From NCBI RefSeq assembly GCF_010389155.1, contig NC_057766.1, positions 22,701,516-22,765,515 on the forward strand: a DNA stretch of 64,000 nt, given 5' to 3'. This DNA is from Erigeron canadensis. Lineage: Eukaryota > Streptophyta > Magnoliopsida > Asterales > Asteraceae. The position numbers and the translations under genes were made by a program. The first letter of the stretch is position 1; each line of letters opens with the position of its first letter. Shown in pieces: positions 11,004 to 21,879 of the stretch. The notes beneath the pieces are model-generated. The model did not search any database and had not been told where the DNA came from. It was given only the letters and a program-made list of their open reading frames with translations.

Positions 11004-12508
11004 TTATTTTAATTATTTGAATGTATTGGATATAAATATATAATAACTAGATGTACATATTTAATTCTAATATATATCATCCTCCACATGCTATATATAT
11101 GAGAATTGAGAGCTACTTTATTATACTTATTAATTCTTATATTAGTTAACCGGAATGAGTTTTGGACTTAAACTATTTTTCTTATAACAGTCGCGACTAA
11201 AACTGGCAAATCATGTCTTAACAGGTTCGGTGCGTACAAAATTTTTAGCTTTTAAACATGAAAACGACTCATTTAACACTTGCCTTTTATGATTTGAGCA
11301 TGACAGTTATTCGTTTTAAGTATCAAAAAAGTTAAATGTTGAACTTTAAAATATTAAAAACAATTACACTTTTAAAAATAGAAAAAGTTGCATAATACAT
11401 TTTTTGTTTAACAGTTACTTTAATAGGTCTTAACAGATACCCAATTGCCAGCTTTAGTTGCGACATGCTAAAGATTTTATATATATGTTGGTTGCATGTG
11501 GTAATTATCACAGATTTCGATCTTAATGTAATGATGGGAATCATATGATATGTAGTTATTGAATTTGTTCACCAGTTCATGTATTCAGTATGCTTATTAT
11601 TGAATCTTTTGAGGTTGGTATTCGTTTTTATATATAGTTTTTAGGTTGTTATAGTAATTAAATTTTAAAACAGTAATGATTGTATGAATGATATAAATTA
11701 AAATAAATTATTTGCTAGTTACATGAAAGACAATTAATTGTACGCATTGAATTATATAAAGGTTATACTTTGTGCGGTTATGGTATACATGAAAGTGTAA
11801 TTTTAAAAGATTTTGAAAATTAATACGTATCATAGTATATGTTTTTGGTTGTTAGCTACTGACTATTTGTTTACTTAACTAGTCTTAATAAAGAGTCAAC
11901 ATCACTATTATCTTTATCGTCAGTAATACAATGCTGAGCCTACTTTATTCTTGGTCTTAATAAAGAGTCAACATCACTATAAGGTATGTTGATCTTTTAG
12001 AATTGATTTCGATTCTAACTCTTTATGATCAAAATTTGATCGAAGTTCATTCTTATGAAAGTTAGCTTCTAGGCTAGATAGAGTTTATTCTTTTGTTAAA
12101 TACTCTATCACTTAATTTTTATTTCTTTAATGATCATCCCTAGAATCTACTTCTGTATGCATATATATAAACCTTGGTTAAAATTTCAATTGTGTCTACT
12201 CTTTTGATTATTACTTGGATGATCTATATATTACAATATGTTCGTAAAGTATTTTTTTATCTATATTTATATGACCATGCATGACTTACAGGTATCCGCT
12301 ATTATAAGATAAACATAAAACAAAGCATATGGTTAATAAAATAGCTAGAGGTAGCATACGGTTTAAAAATGAGATTCTGATTATATTTAGTCCATTCATT
12401 TTACAATATAAAGCCAATCCCTATGTGGCTATGTCTATTTTCTATAATAATAGTAATACAGTGCCAAAGTGGTATGAAACATGTGTATGTATACAATAAA
12501 AGACGAAA
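11004..12508. other. Intergenic, no gene seen; one direct repeat
   Basis: AT-rich DNA with only short open frames. A 27 bp sequence starting gtcttaataaagagtcaac occurs twice, at 11882-11908 and 11954-11980, 72 bp apart, with no unit between them. Confidence 0.5.
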
Positions 12509-12513
12509 CATCA

Positions 12514-14428
12514 TGTTGTTGGTTCTAAACATTATATATATTTATCAATTTGGCTTTGCGAAATACGAGCATGGACTATACATGTTTATTTATTATTTGT
12601 TTTGATATTATTTTTTTTATTATTGATCAATGATAAATATGCTTAACTACTTAACTTGAGTTGTATACTTATTCTTTTATAGCGATATGCCGATGCAATA
12701 TTATATTTGAGTGTATGAAATTATGTGAAAGCTCTAGAGGAGCTACTATAAACTTATCACGAGAAAAGTGTTTTGCGATACATGTGAATAAAGCACGTAG
12801 TGTGACTAATTTATACCCATTATCCACATTGTTATTGGCCATTTTACTATACGTTTTAAGTCGTTTTTGTATGCATTTGACGCGTTTATGGTGTTTGTTA
12901 GTGTTTACAGGCTCTAAACAGGATACGCGTTCATTTGGTACATTTTCGGATGATTATTGGCCCGGAAGTGCGTTATGATGTTGAGAGTTGATTCGAGTGG
13001 AAGAGACGGCAGAGTTTGGCAAGTAATCGAGATCGAAAGAAGTTGGCTCTGTACAAGTGTTCACTGCGCCGCAGTGGGGATGCACTAGCCCACTGCGCCG
13101 CAGCCAAATACCACGGAAATTAGTGGGATTTGCCCCACTGCGCCGCAGTGGGGATGGCAACAGAAGGACTGCGCCGCAGTCTGGTTAAGAAGAAAGGAGG
13201 CCGTGGATTTGAACTGCGCCGTAGTGGTGGATACACGAGCCACTGCGCCGCAGTCACTTAAGATCAAAGGTTAAATGCACCTCACTGCGCCGCAGTGAGG
13301 GAAGGATCAACCCCACTGTGCCGCAGTGGATGCACGGGAAAACAAAAGATGAGTCGGTTCTGCATCAGATTTGGAGAGGGTATATAAGCAAAAACCCTAG
13401 GTCGAATTTCAGGCATCAAAAATCTTTCTAGGAGCTGTTCTACAATGGTTCTTCTTCCTCCAATCAAGATTATTTCTTAGGCGGATTCGTTGAAGATTCA
13501 CGGGCACCCATCTAGATCGTATCTACTTATTGTCTTGCAATTTATTTTTCATCAAACGATTACATCATGTTTCTCTTCTATTTTATTTATTATTGTGGAT
13601 TGATCATGAGTGGCTAAACGTTTAATCATCCACCTTGATGAAACTAGACGAATGATGTGATTGCAATATTTTTAATTCAAAAGGGTTTATTTAATTATCG
13701 TTGTTCTGTGATCTTGATGATGTTAATTCTTTTTATTAATTAATTTTGATATTGGTTGCATATAATTCTTCGTTGGTGGTACCAGTTGAATGTGTATGTG
13801 ATTTTAAAACGGTTACTTGTCTATAAGTAATTATCACTAGTTCATGGTATGATAGTGAAAAATCATTTTAAGAAAAGATTAACTTTGTCAACGTGATTGA
13901 TATCGGTTGGTGGTACCACGTTATTGTCACATAGGTTCAATTGATAATTTGATAGTCAATAAAACTGATTGTTAGAAGAATTGTCTTACTTTTGGTGGTA
14001 CCGGCTTGGATAATTTTACTAGCAGTTAGGTCATTCGGTATTTTGTTCACGGTTGGTGGTACCACGTGAGTATGTTAATCTTGTCACGATTATCTTTAAA
14101 CTCTAGAGAATTTGTTCTTCATTAAATGCAATCACATTTGAAGTTGAGGGAAGTCAAGGTGGATGACTTTTAATTATATTGTCTGAAATCTTTTTAAGTT
14201 TATGCAATTATTTTGCAAACCTATTTACTTTAATTGTCAAGAGGAATTTCAAAGCAACACCCGTTTTCCAAACCATTTCATAAGCAACTAATCATTTCCA
14301 ATCCCTGAGAACGAACTCAGACTTATCTCTTAACTATATTACAAAACGATCGGGTTCACTGCCCGTGAGTGCGTAGTAGTGAGTTTTTAGGTAGTTTTGG
14401 TTTTATAAATTTAAAGCTCGATTTTGCA
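12514..14428 (+). mobile_element. LTR-like region of a retrotransposon, probably solo
   Basis: The stretch has LTR/leader character: a run of GC-rich palindromes (13062-13328), a tatataag TATA-like site at 13379, and a tail with atcgggttcactgcccg and gctcgattttgca. A candidate boundary pair is TGTTGTTGG... at 12514 and ...ATTTTGCA at 14428, flanked by CATCA at 12509-12513 and 14429-14433. A 5 bp match can arise by chance over this distance, so the borders are tentative. GGTGGTACC occurs four times (about 13783, 13911, 13997, 14056). No polyprotein remains. A Ty3/gypsy origin is a guess. Confidence 0.45.
13062..13328. repeat. Array of eight CACTGCGCCGCAGTG palindromes
   Basis: The 15 bp motif CACTGCG-C-CGCAGTG has perfect 7 bp arms around one base. 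It occurs in full or with one or two changes at about 13062, 13091, 13136, 13168, 13213, 13241, 13283 and 13314. Spacing is irregular (28-45 bp) and the sequences between are unrelated, so it is not a tandem duplication. A TATA-like tatataagc follows about 50 bp later. All copies are rich in CpG, in contrast to the AT-rich surroundings. Confidence 0.9.
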
Positions 14429-15727
14429 CATCAGCACATGTGAGCCTAAACGAAAGTTTATAAACATTAAGTATTTTTGATTAATTGACATGGCCGGTTG
14501 GACCATCCCGGGTCAATGATGATGCGAAATATATTGAAGAGTCAAAAGATTTTTCAAAGTGATCATTTAAATTGAGGTCATTTGCTCCATAAGAAAGTAT
14601 ATGCTAAGAAACATAAGGACTGAATACTTTTAACTTGATGGAACCTATGCAAAGGAGATGTAAGTAGACCTATACATCGTTCATATTGACCATTTAGTGT
14701 TATAAATCGATGCATCGTCTAAATGGGTTATCAAAGTCGCAACATAAAGTTTGCGTGATTAATTGCTCATGTGATAAGATTAAAAGCATGTTCCATATTA
14801 TATTGGCAGCAATGATTAATTTGGTAATAATTATTTAGAGCAAATGAATATGATTTGAGGCCATGTTATTTAGCATGATATGAACTCGCATCATGCCAAT
14901 AATGTTTCACCCCATTAAAGTTGGTTTATGGTCAGAAACCACATACGTCTCATAAGAGTTTTGAATGTGCAAAATATGATTAAGTTGCTCCACCATAATG
15001 CACAAAGATGAGACTTAAAAAATGTTGGAAATAATGTTGGGAAAATAGCGTGCCTTGGAAGTGTGTAGGCTTATGCTTTGATTCAGTTCGAAACTGTCTG
15101 ATTAAACTAGACATTAGTATGGCTGTTTTGGGTATGAGTTGAAACATGAAAGAGGTGTACGTATTCAATAAAATCATCATTGGAATATTTATTTATGACT
15201 TAAGTTTTTCATTGACGTGATTTAGTTTTCCCAACATTAGGGGGAGATGTTCCCAACATTAGGGAAGATGAAAAGCAGCTGAAAGAAGTAAGAATGAATT
15301 ATCAAAGATCCTCACACCAATGAATATAAGTTTAAAGTTTGTGGGATAATTCATTCAGAATATTTAGTAATTGCCAGTAATGTTAACTGATCAAAAAGCT
15401 GCTTATGCTCCGATTGATAAAAAGTGATAGAAAAATAGATTCCAAAATAAAAGCCTCGAAATAAAAGGAGCATAAAATTTAGATGGTCAAAGTTGAGGTA
15501 CAAAGACTCCAAAAGAGACTGATAATGAGAAACTAGACATGGAGGTTTTTGAGAAACCCCGGGTACCTGAAAATAATGAGATCTCAATGAGTTGTGACAT
15601 GTCTAGAGACTTGTGGAATCAAAAATATATTAAAACGACGTCGAGATTGATTGAATATGATATTGCTAAGAGTATGAAAAATGTGAGGATCTTGAAAGCA
15701 TGCATGCACATAAATTGATATGTTATG

Positions 15728-16678
15728 TGTTAGGTCCAGATTTACTGGATTCGTTTCAGACAAGAAGACTGGAGCCCTCTAAAGATTTGTCCAGAAATTA
15801 TGAGAAGGCTAGTGAACCATTTACTTGTATAGGAATCTGGATTCCACCAGATTGGTTCACTGGACTTCACTCCAGTCAAGATCATTCCACTAAAGAACAT
15901 TCTCACTGAAGTCGAAGACTGAAGTCTGAAGAAAGAAGTCTGACAAACAGCGGAACTCACTGGCAGACTTACTAGATCTCCTGACTAGAGTCCTTGTCAA
16001 TGTTCTAGACCTTAGAAGTCTGCACACTGATTACGATGAATTGACTTATTTGCCTTTGCATGCTTTTATCCGGACAATCCATTTGTCTTTCGTTAAAAGT
16101 TCTTACATGCGTGTAAAAGTGGTTGGTTAAAGTGTTACAAGTCACATCATATTGACTTTATTCATGTACTTTAACCAATGCTTTTAAGGAATAAATATTT
16201 TATTCCTTAAATGCATGAAACCTTATTTGTACGGCAAAAATAATTTAATATTAATTTTTTTTGCCTATAAATACCAAGTCATTTCCCTTGTTCAAATTAC
16301 TTTTGCAATTTGGTGTGTTTGTCTAAATACTCACGATCTTAACAGTTATACTTCACAACTTCCAGTATTTCGATCAAGAAGTTTATTTAGCAAATATAGA
16401 TCACTTGTAGTTCATAAGGTTGTTTAGATATTTACTTTGTAATATCTTGGTTCTGCAACAACCTTGTATTTTATTTAACATCAATAAATAAAATATACTT
16501 GAAAATTACATTTGTGTTCCACCATTTACATACTTGTTTACTTATTTATTGCTTAAGTCTTTATTGCTTTATTTATATTCTTGCACTTATATTATAAGCA
16601 ATACTAGTCCAATCTAGTGCATACTTGACCTTGTTATTCTACACTTGTGGGTTAAACCATCGAGTGAGGGACTTTACA
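15728..16678 (+). mobile_element. Solo LTR nested in the copia relic
   Basis: A 951 bp unit starts TGTTAGGTCCAGATTTACTGG and ends GGACTTTACA, flanked by perfect TTATG target duplications at 15723-15727 and 16679-16683. It has promoter-like tgcctataaatacc at about 16262 and a terminator-like region with aataaataaaata near 16485, as expected for the U3-R-U5 layout of a plus-strand LTR. There is no internal domain, so it arose by recombination between two LTRs. Confidence 0.85.
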
Positions 16679-17779
16679 TTATGTTAGATTGGCCAAGATG
16701 AAAAGACGCTAGTATTTTGGGACATAAAGTCCAAGCACTTGAAAGTGCAGAAATTATATGGTGTAAGCAACTAAATAAAAAGTCTAGAAAAATGAGAAAG
16801 TATTGATTCACGTCTAGTATATAAAAAATAGAGCTCATTTGAAATTGAGATTCCATGACGGATATAAAATGCATGAAGCATGTCTAGTGATTAAAAATGA
16901 TTGAAACACGTGTGAAAAATTATCGAGAATATTGTTTGTCGTTGAAATTATTATGGTTGAAATATATAAAGAAATCTGGATTTGGATATGATATATATTT
17001 CATGTAATTTTGATGATTTGAATATCGACAGAACTCTGAGGGAGTGTACAATGGTGATTGAATTAATGAATGGGAGATGAAAGACAAGGTTTGTCTTGAT
17101 TTATGAATTTAATATCTTAAGAATGAATCAGTGTGCATCATGACAAATAAGAGAGAAAGATAATAAATATAGTTGATATTGATAATAAATGACGCTCATA
17201 ATTATGAGGTCACATGATGCTTAAAATGCCCCTTTTATGACTTTTTAGATAATGATCAAATTATTGGTTTAGAAATGTCATTAAAACACTAATTATTCTC
17301 GCAGTTCAAACATGGATTATACATTATTTACCTTGAGCTTATTGGAAATGTGTAACTTGTGAAGTACGAGGATGTACTTAAATGAGATGCATGATGTATT
17401 ACTAATCCTCAAACATTGTATGTGAATATATGTGATGAGAACAATATTTGAGGATTTCATTTGTATGAGAAGCAATGAAGCTTATATTGTTAAGACACTT
17501 CATATGTCAGGCATTGAAAACATTTGGTAATAATGAGAATTTTTAAGTGATGTGATTATGAGAGAGAGAAAATACGCGTTGCACTCTTTTTCCCTTGAGC
17601 AAGGCTTTGTCCCACTGGGTTTTCCTGTCAAGGTTTTTAACGAGGCAACATCCCCAAGCGTATCGAAAGAATTATGTACTCTTTTCCATTCACTAGTTTT
17701 TTGTCCCATTGGGTTTATCTAGTAAGGTTTTAACGAGTCATAATGTCTTTAATCAATGGACATCCAATGGGGAGTATTA

Positions 17780-17969
17780 TGGATAAATATGGAATGGATG
17801 TACATATCATTTAGGAGATCTTTTATATATATTAGGAGATTACGACTTGGAGAAGAAGTTACTATTGTACTATAAATATATGCTTCTATATGAGATGAAT
17901 AATATAATTTCCCAATTTTCTCTATTTTTTCCTGCCTCTTTATTATTTGGTTTCTTTAGTTTTGCAACA
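17780..17969 (+). mobile_element. 3' LTR of the copia relic
   Basis: It follows the polypurine tract ccaatggggag. It starts TGGATAAATATGG, carries actataaatatatgc as a TATA region, and ends TTTTGCAACA. Length is 190 bp, at the short end for copia LTRs. Its last 90 bases are related to 9510-9610. Confidence 0.6.
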
Positions 17970-18007
17970 GGAATCTCATTTGGTAATAATGAGAATTTTT
18001 AGACTAA

Positions 18008-18926
18008 GGGCTCGTTTGTTTTTCCCTTAAAACTCTGAATAACCTCTGACTTCGGATTCGGTCAGAGGTTTACCGATTTCAAGTCGTTTGTTTTTCCCTC
18101 AGATCCAGAGGTTTTAACATCTGGACAACATCAAACTCGCTAAGATGAAAACCAACCTCTTTTTAACCTATGATGGTTAAGAACCAACAACAGTTGAGAA
18201 GAAATCGAAACCACTGTCGTGTTACAAAGAAAGAGACGACCACACCGCCACACCACGTCGCCAGAGACTATTATACCCCTGTCGCCGGAGACAACAACAC
18301 CACCACCATCGCCGGAGACAACCACACCACCATCGCCGGAGAAGGGAGATTGGAAGAAAGAAAAAACCACATAAATAACAATAAATGTGAGGAAGAACAA
18401 GAGTTTGCGGTTGTGTTGATTGTGATTTTCAAATTGACCACTGTAATGATGGTGGATGGGTGGGAGGGTAGGTGGCTACGTATCTATAAATGATTATGAT
18501 GAAGTTTTGTTTAGTTTATACAGCGTCATTTTATTATACACATGAAATCATGATAACGATTTTTAGTTTTACTTTTTCTAACTTCATTAAATTGTGTGGT
18601 GTGAATGGGTTGTGAAATTATATAGTAAAGTTACATATATTATATAAAATGAAATGAAATTATTGATAATTTATAAAATAGTAGATACTATTTAGCTGTT
18701 ATATAATTTTTGTAATATTATACAAAAGGAAATATGATAGATGTTCACGTATAAAATTATAAAAAAAGAATATATTGTTTACAAGTATTCTTTAAAGGTA
18801 TTCAGACATTTTGTAAAAAACAAACAATCATACTTATTCGGAATTCAGACATTTATACCAACTCTTAATATTCAGAAGTGGTATTCGGATTCAGACACAA
18901 ACCTCTTATGAAAAACAAACATGCCC
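18008..18926. mobile_element. PIF/Harbinger-type non-autonomous element
   Basis: Ends are GGGCTCGTTTGTTTTTC on the left and GGGCATGTTTGTTTTTC read from the right, with TAA duplications at 18005-18007 and 18927-18929. Length is 919 bp. Subterminal regions carry related copies of an aacctctgaattcggattcag-like motif. Open frames inside (18140-18493, both strands) come from a short tandem repeat, tcgccggagacaacaacacc, and do not resemble transposase, so this is a non-autonomous copy. Confidence 0.9.
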
Positions 18927-18929
18927 TAA

Positions 18930-19599
18930 TTCAATTATTATATTTTTGAAAATTGACATATAGTCGTTTAAAGAAAAAAAATAAATTAGATAATTACATT
19001 TTAATTTGCATTAAACTTAGTCTAAAACTGAAATAAATCATAAATCAATTAAAAAATGATTTAAAGTTTAAATAGGATGATGTCATAAATCAATAAAATA
19101 GAAAAGAAATAATTGATATAAGTAAGTCTAATAATGACAAGTAAACATTATTTAGGAAATAATAATGTCATAGAAATCTTGTTCTTGTTTTATTTATATA
19201 AGAGAAGAGATGTCATATGTATTAAAAAATAAAGTTTTTTTTAATGGTTTATTTAACAAAATGCTTGTTTAAGCATGTAAGTTTAATCAAATTATTATGT
19301 AATAAAAGATCAAGCTAGATTATATATTAAATGATCTCCAAGTTATACTCGAGCTTGACTTGGTTTAAGCTTTTAGTGAGTTGAATTCGAGTAGTTCACA
19401 AGAAGCTCGACTCATTTACACCGAATCTTATGGTAGTTAGCGAGGATGATAATAGTTATGAGCCTGTTACAATTTAAACTTTGACTTCCCCAAATGTTAC
19501 CTGAGAAGCTCCTATTGGGAACCACATTTATAAAAGTTTTTTAACTTTCATAAAATTGTGGTAACATATATTAATATCGATTTCGGTCCAAGTTGATTA
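18930..19599. other. Intergenic, no gene seen
   Basis: AT-rich sequence between the Harbinger-type element and the LINE fragment. No gene or repeat border recognised. Confidence 0.4.
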
Positions 19600-20645
19600 A
19601 GGGTAAGGAATAAACACAACTACCCTGGCTGCTACCGTGGTCCGTTGCCGCATTGGGCGAGAGAAGTACGAAAATTCGACATTTAATAAGGGGTATGAGT
19701 ACTCTTGGTGTGGAAGGGGAAAACTTGGGAATTAAGAAAAAGAAGACCCATGGGTCTGCAATGAACCTTTGAAAGTCGTGTTCCCGGTTTTATTTAAAAA
19801 GGAAAATAATAAAAAGTGTTGGGTGTACGAGAAATTTGATTCTCTGACAAACAAGTTTAAGACGTTCGGGGGAAATTCTAGCATTGGAGCCCTGGATTTC
19901 AGGCCTGATGATGGCAGTGTCGCTCTTGGCCGATTATTAGAAGGGAAATCCTTATCTAGCAGAAAAGATACGTGGAACTGGATGGAAGGTAAAGACAATA
20001 TCTTTAGTGTTAAAGGAGTCAAAGAGTTTCTTGGAGCCGATAAAGACTATAGCAATCATTTTGTGTTTTCTTGGTCGAAATGGGTGCCAAAAAAAATGCA
20101 ATATCTTCATGTGGAGGGTGGGTTTAGATCGTATCCCGCCTATGCTTGCCCTTAAGGATCGTGGTTGTCGTTTCAACTCTACCCTGTGTGCTCTCTGTGA
20201 GAAAGAGGAGGAAAGTGTTAATCACCTTTTTTGCTCTTGTGAGGTGGCGATGGAAGTGTGGGAGAAGGTTTCTACCTGGTGTAATGTGCAACCAATTTAT
20301 TTGTTTTCGGTTTTGGATTTGTTCGCGGTTCATTCCCATGCTAAGGTGGAGAAAAGATTGGCTCAGGGAATACAAGGTACGGTATTTATCACTTGTTGGT
20401 GCTTATGGTTGGCTCGAAATGATAAAATGTTCGCTAATGGAAGGATTAGTATCGAGAAGATTTTTCAAGATATTAAAAACTTAGGTTTTTTGTGGTATAG
20501 AAATAGAAGCAAATTTCGTTCTATTACGTGAGATAATTGGTGTAAATTCAAGCTCTTGTAATTGTACAGTTTTCGGGAAGCCTCATCACTTGTTGGTGGT
20601 GTAGGCGGTTGTGAATAAAAGTTAAATTTCATAAAAAAAAAATAA
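19600..20645 (+). pseudogene. 5'-truncated LINE: 3' end of reverse-transcriptase ORF with zinc-binding domain
   Basis: Frame one (19745-20100) reads DPWVCNEPLKVVFPVLFKKE, then DTWNWMEGKDNIFSVKG, the segment that precedes the zf-RVT domain in plant L1-like elements. At an A-rich run near 20090 the frame shifts. The next frame (20110-20531) continues IPPMLALKDRGCRFNSTLCA, CEKEEESVNHLFCSCEVAMEV and CWCLWLARNDKMF, the CxxC...HLFxxC zinc-binding pattern of zf-RVT. The reverse transcriptase core and endonuclease are missing. A tail of A-rich sequence (20632-20650) is the poly(A) end. The copy is dead: truncated and frameshifted. Confidence 0.88.
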
Positions 20646-20976
20646 AAATAAAAGACAACTTTTTACACGATCAATAAAAAAAAATTTTTAAATCTACAGA
20701 AACTTAGAAAAAAAACTTCTAACTAAAAAGAGTACATTTTTAGGTAGAAATATATAAGAGTCAATCACCTTGTACGTGCAAACATGTAAACCGATTGACT
20801 TTCATTTCAATAATAATAAATATCGTTGACAAGTGAAAACATGGGCATCACTACTAAGTTAGTATATCATTCTTTTTTTATATATAAGAAAAATAAGCTC
20901 AAAATTTGTATATCATTCAACAATTGTAAGCTAGCTAGTCTATTATTCTTTTAGGAGATATTTAGAGCTTATATGA

Positions 20977-21879
20977 ATGTTGATCATTGAAAGCTCAAAC
21001 ATAGAAAAGCAAGTTTCAATTGATCCAATATCAATGAGAGAAACCATCCAACAATCAAGGTCAAGTCCCAAAATCAATCCATTGCCAATGTTACCTACAA
21101 ACTACAAGTTTCTTAGCAACTCCCTTCCTAGTTCACCTCGTATCGGTGGTTCATTCAAGACAAAAGACAATATTCAAAACCATACGCCGAACCATAATTC
21201 CTCTCTAGCTCGTTCTCCTCTCACTTGTGTGTCCAATGCTCGCCTACAAAGAAGCAAATCGGGTGGTGAAGATAGATCATATGTACCCTATGGAGGTTCG
21301 GATCTTTGGGCAAATCTTAATAACACAAGTGAAGATAAATCTTCCAAGAATCATGGTAATGGTAACATTAATAATGGTCGAACAATGATGTCGAACAAAT
21401 TTAAAAAACCTACTGAAATGGACTTCAAATGTGGAGCTCTTTGTTTGTTCTTGCCAGGATTTGGCAAGGCTAAGCCAGTAAGAGCAAGAAGAATGGAAGA
21501 AAAAGAAGTTATAAGAAATGTGATTTCACAAAGAGTTTCACTTGAGAAATTCGAGTGTGGATCGTGGACATCGTCTGCTATTCATTGTGATGATGATCAT
21601 ACGTCTACTCTCTACTTTGATCTTCCATTAGAGTTGATACGAACGAGTGTAAGTGACAATGCTTTACCAATGAATTCGGCTTTTTTGTTCAACAAGGGGA
21701 GTAGTGTGAAAGGAGTTCTCAAGACAAAAACCGGACCAGTTGAAAGGAAATCACAAGAGGGTCGTCATGTTCGGTTTTCCACTTCTTCTCCCACCACACA
21801 ACCAACATCTCCCATCACACCTAGATTGAGGAAGGCCCGTGACGATTTCAATGCCTTTTTGGAAGCTCAAAGTGCATGA
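20977..21879 (+). CDS. Plant-specific protein of unknown function, 300 residues
   Basis: A single uninterrupted frame with no introns. The N-terminal half is low in complexity and rich in Ser, Asn and Pro, with LPTNYKFLSNSLPSSPRIGG near residues 40-60. Conserved-looking blocks follow: FKCGALCLFLPGFGKAKPVR (about 149-170), VSLEKFECGSWTSSAI (about 186-203), LYFDLPLELIR (about 210-222), and a C-terminal segment HVRFSTSSP plus TPRLRKARDDFNAFLEAQ. I recognise this architecture from other dicots as an uncharacterised family; no catalytic motif, signal peptide or membrane segment is visible. An ATG at 20973 in another frame overlaps the chosen start. In-frame Met20 (21034) is an alternative start. 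Confidence 0.85.
   Translation: MLIIESSNIEKQVSIDPISMRETIQQSRSSPKINPLPMLPTNYKFLSNSLPSSPRIGGSFKTKDNIQNHTPNHNSSLARSPLTCVSNARLQRSKSGGEDRSYVPYGGSDLWANLNNTSEDKSSKNHGNGNINNGRTMMSNKFKKPTEMDFKCGALCLFLPGFGKAKPVRARRMEEKEVIRNVISQRVSLEKFECGSWTSSAIHCDDDHTSTLYFDLPLELIRTSVSDNALPMNSAFLFNKGSSVKGVLKTKTGPVERKSQEGRHVRFSTSSPTTQPTSPITPRLRKARDDFNAFLEAQSA

Larger units (their letters stand above)
14640..17969 (+). mobile_element. Decayed Ty1/copia retrotransposon, 3' two-thirds
   Basis: Scattered in-frame islands match copia polyprotein order. SPLKLVYGQKPHTSH and VAPP.CTKM (about 14905-15015, end of integrase) are followed by the CCAACATTAGGGGGAG block (15230). Then come LPVMLTDQKAAYAP (about 15370) and ENNEISMSCD with WNQKYIKTTS (about 15570-15640) before reverse transcriptase. 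The 3' end holds the conserved non-coding block with ttgtcccactgggttttcct and aaggttttaacgag (17590-17740), a polypurine tract ccaatggggag, and a short LTR at 17780-17969. Many stops and shifts make it non-functional. Its reverse transcriptase region is interrupted by the solo LTR at 15728-16678. Confidence 0.75.

Noticed and set aside
13062..13328. The palindromes as a CRISPR-like array
   Set aside because: Spacing is irregular, the repeat is only 15 bp, and the context is a plant LTR-like region with a TATA-like site.
18140..18493. Overlapping open frames on both strands rich in Gly, Val, Ser, Asp or His, Thr
   Set aside because: They result from a short tandem repeat (tcgccggagacaac) inside the Harbinger-type element and do not resemble any protein.
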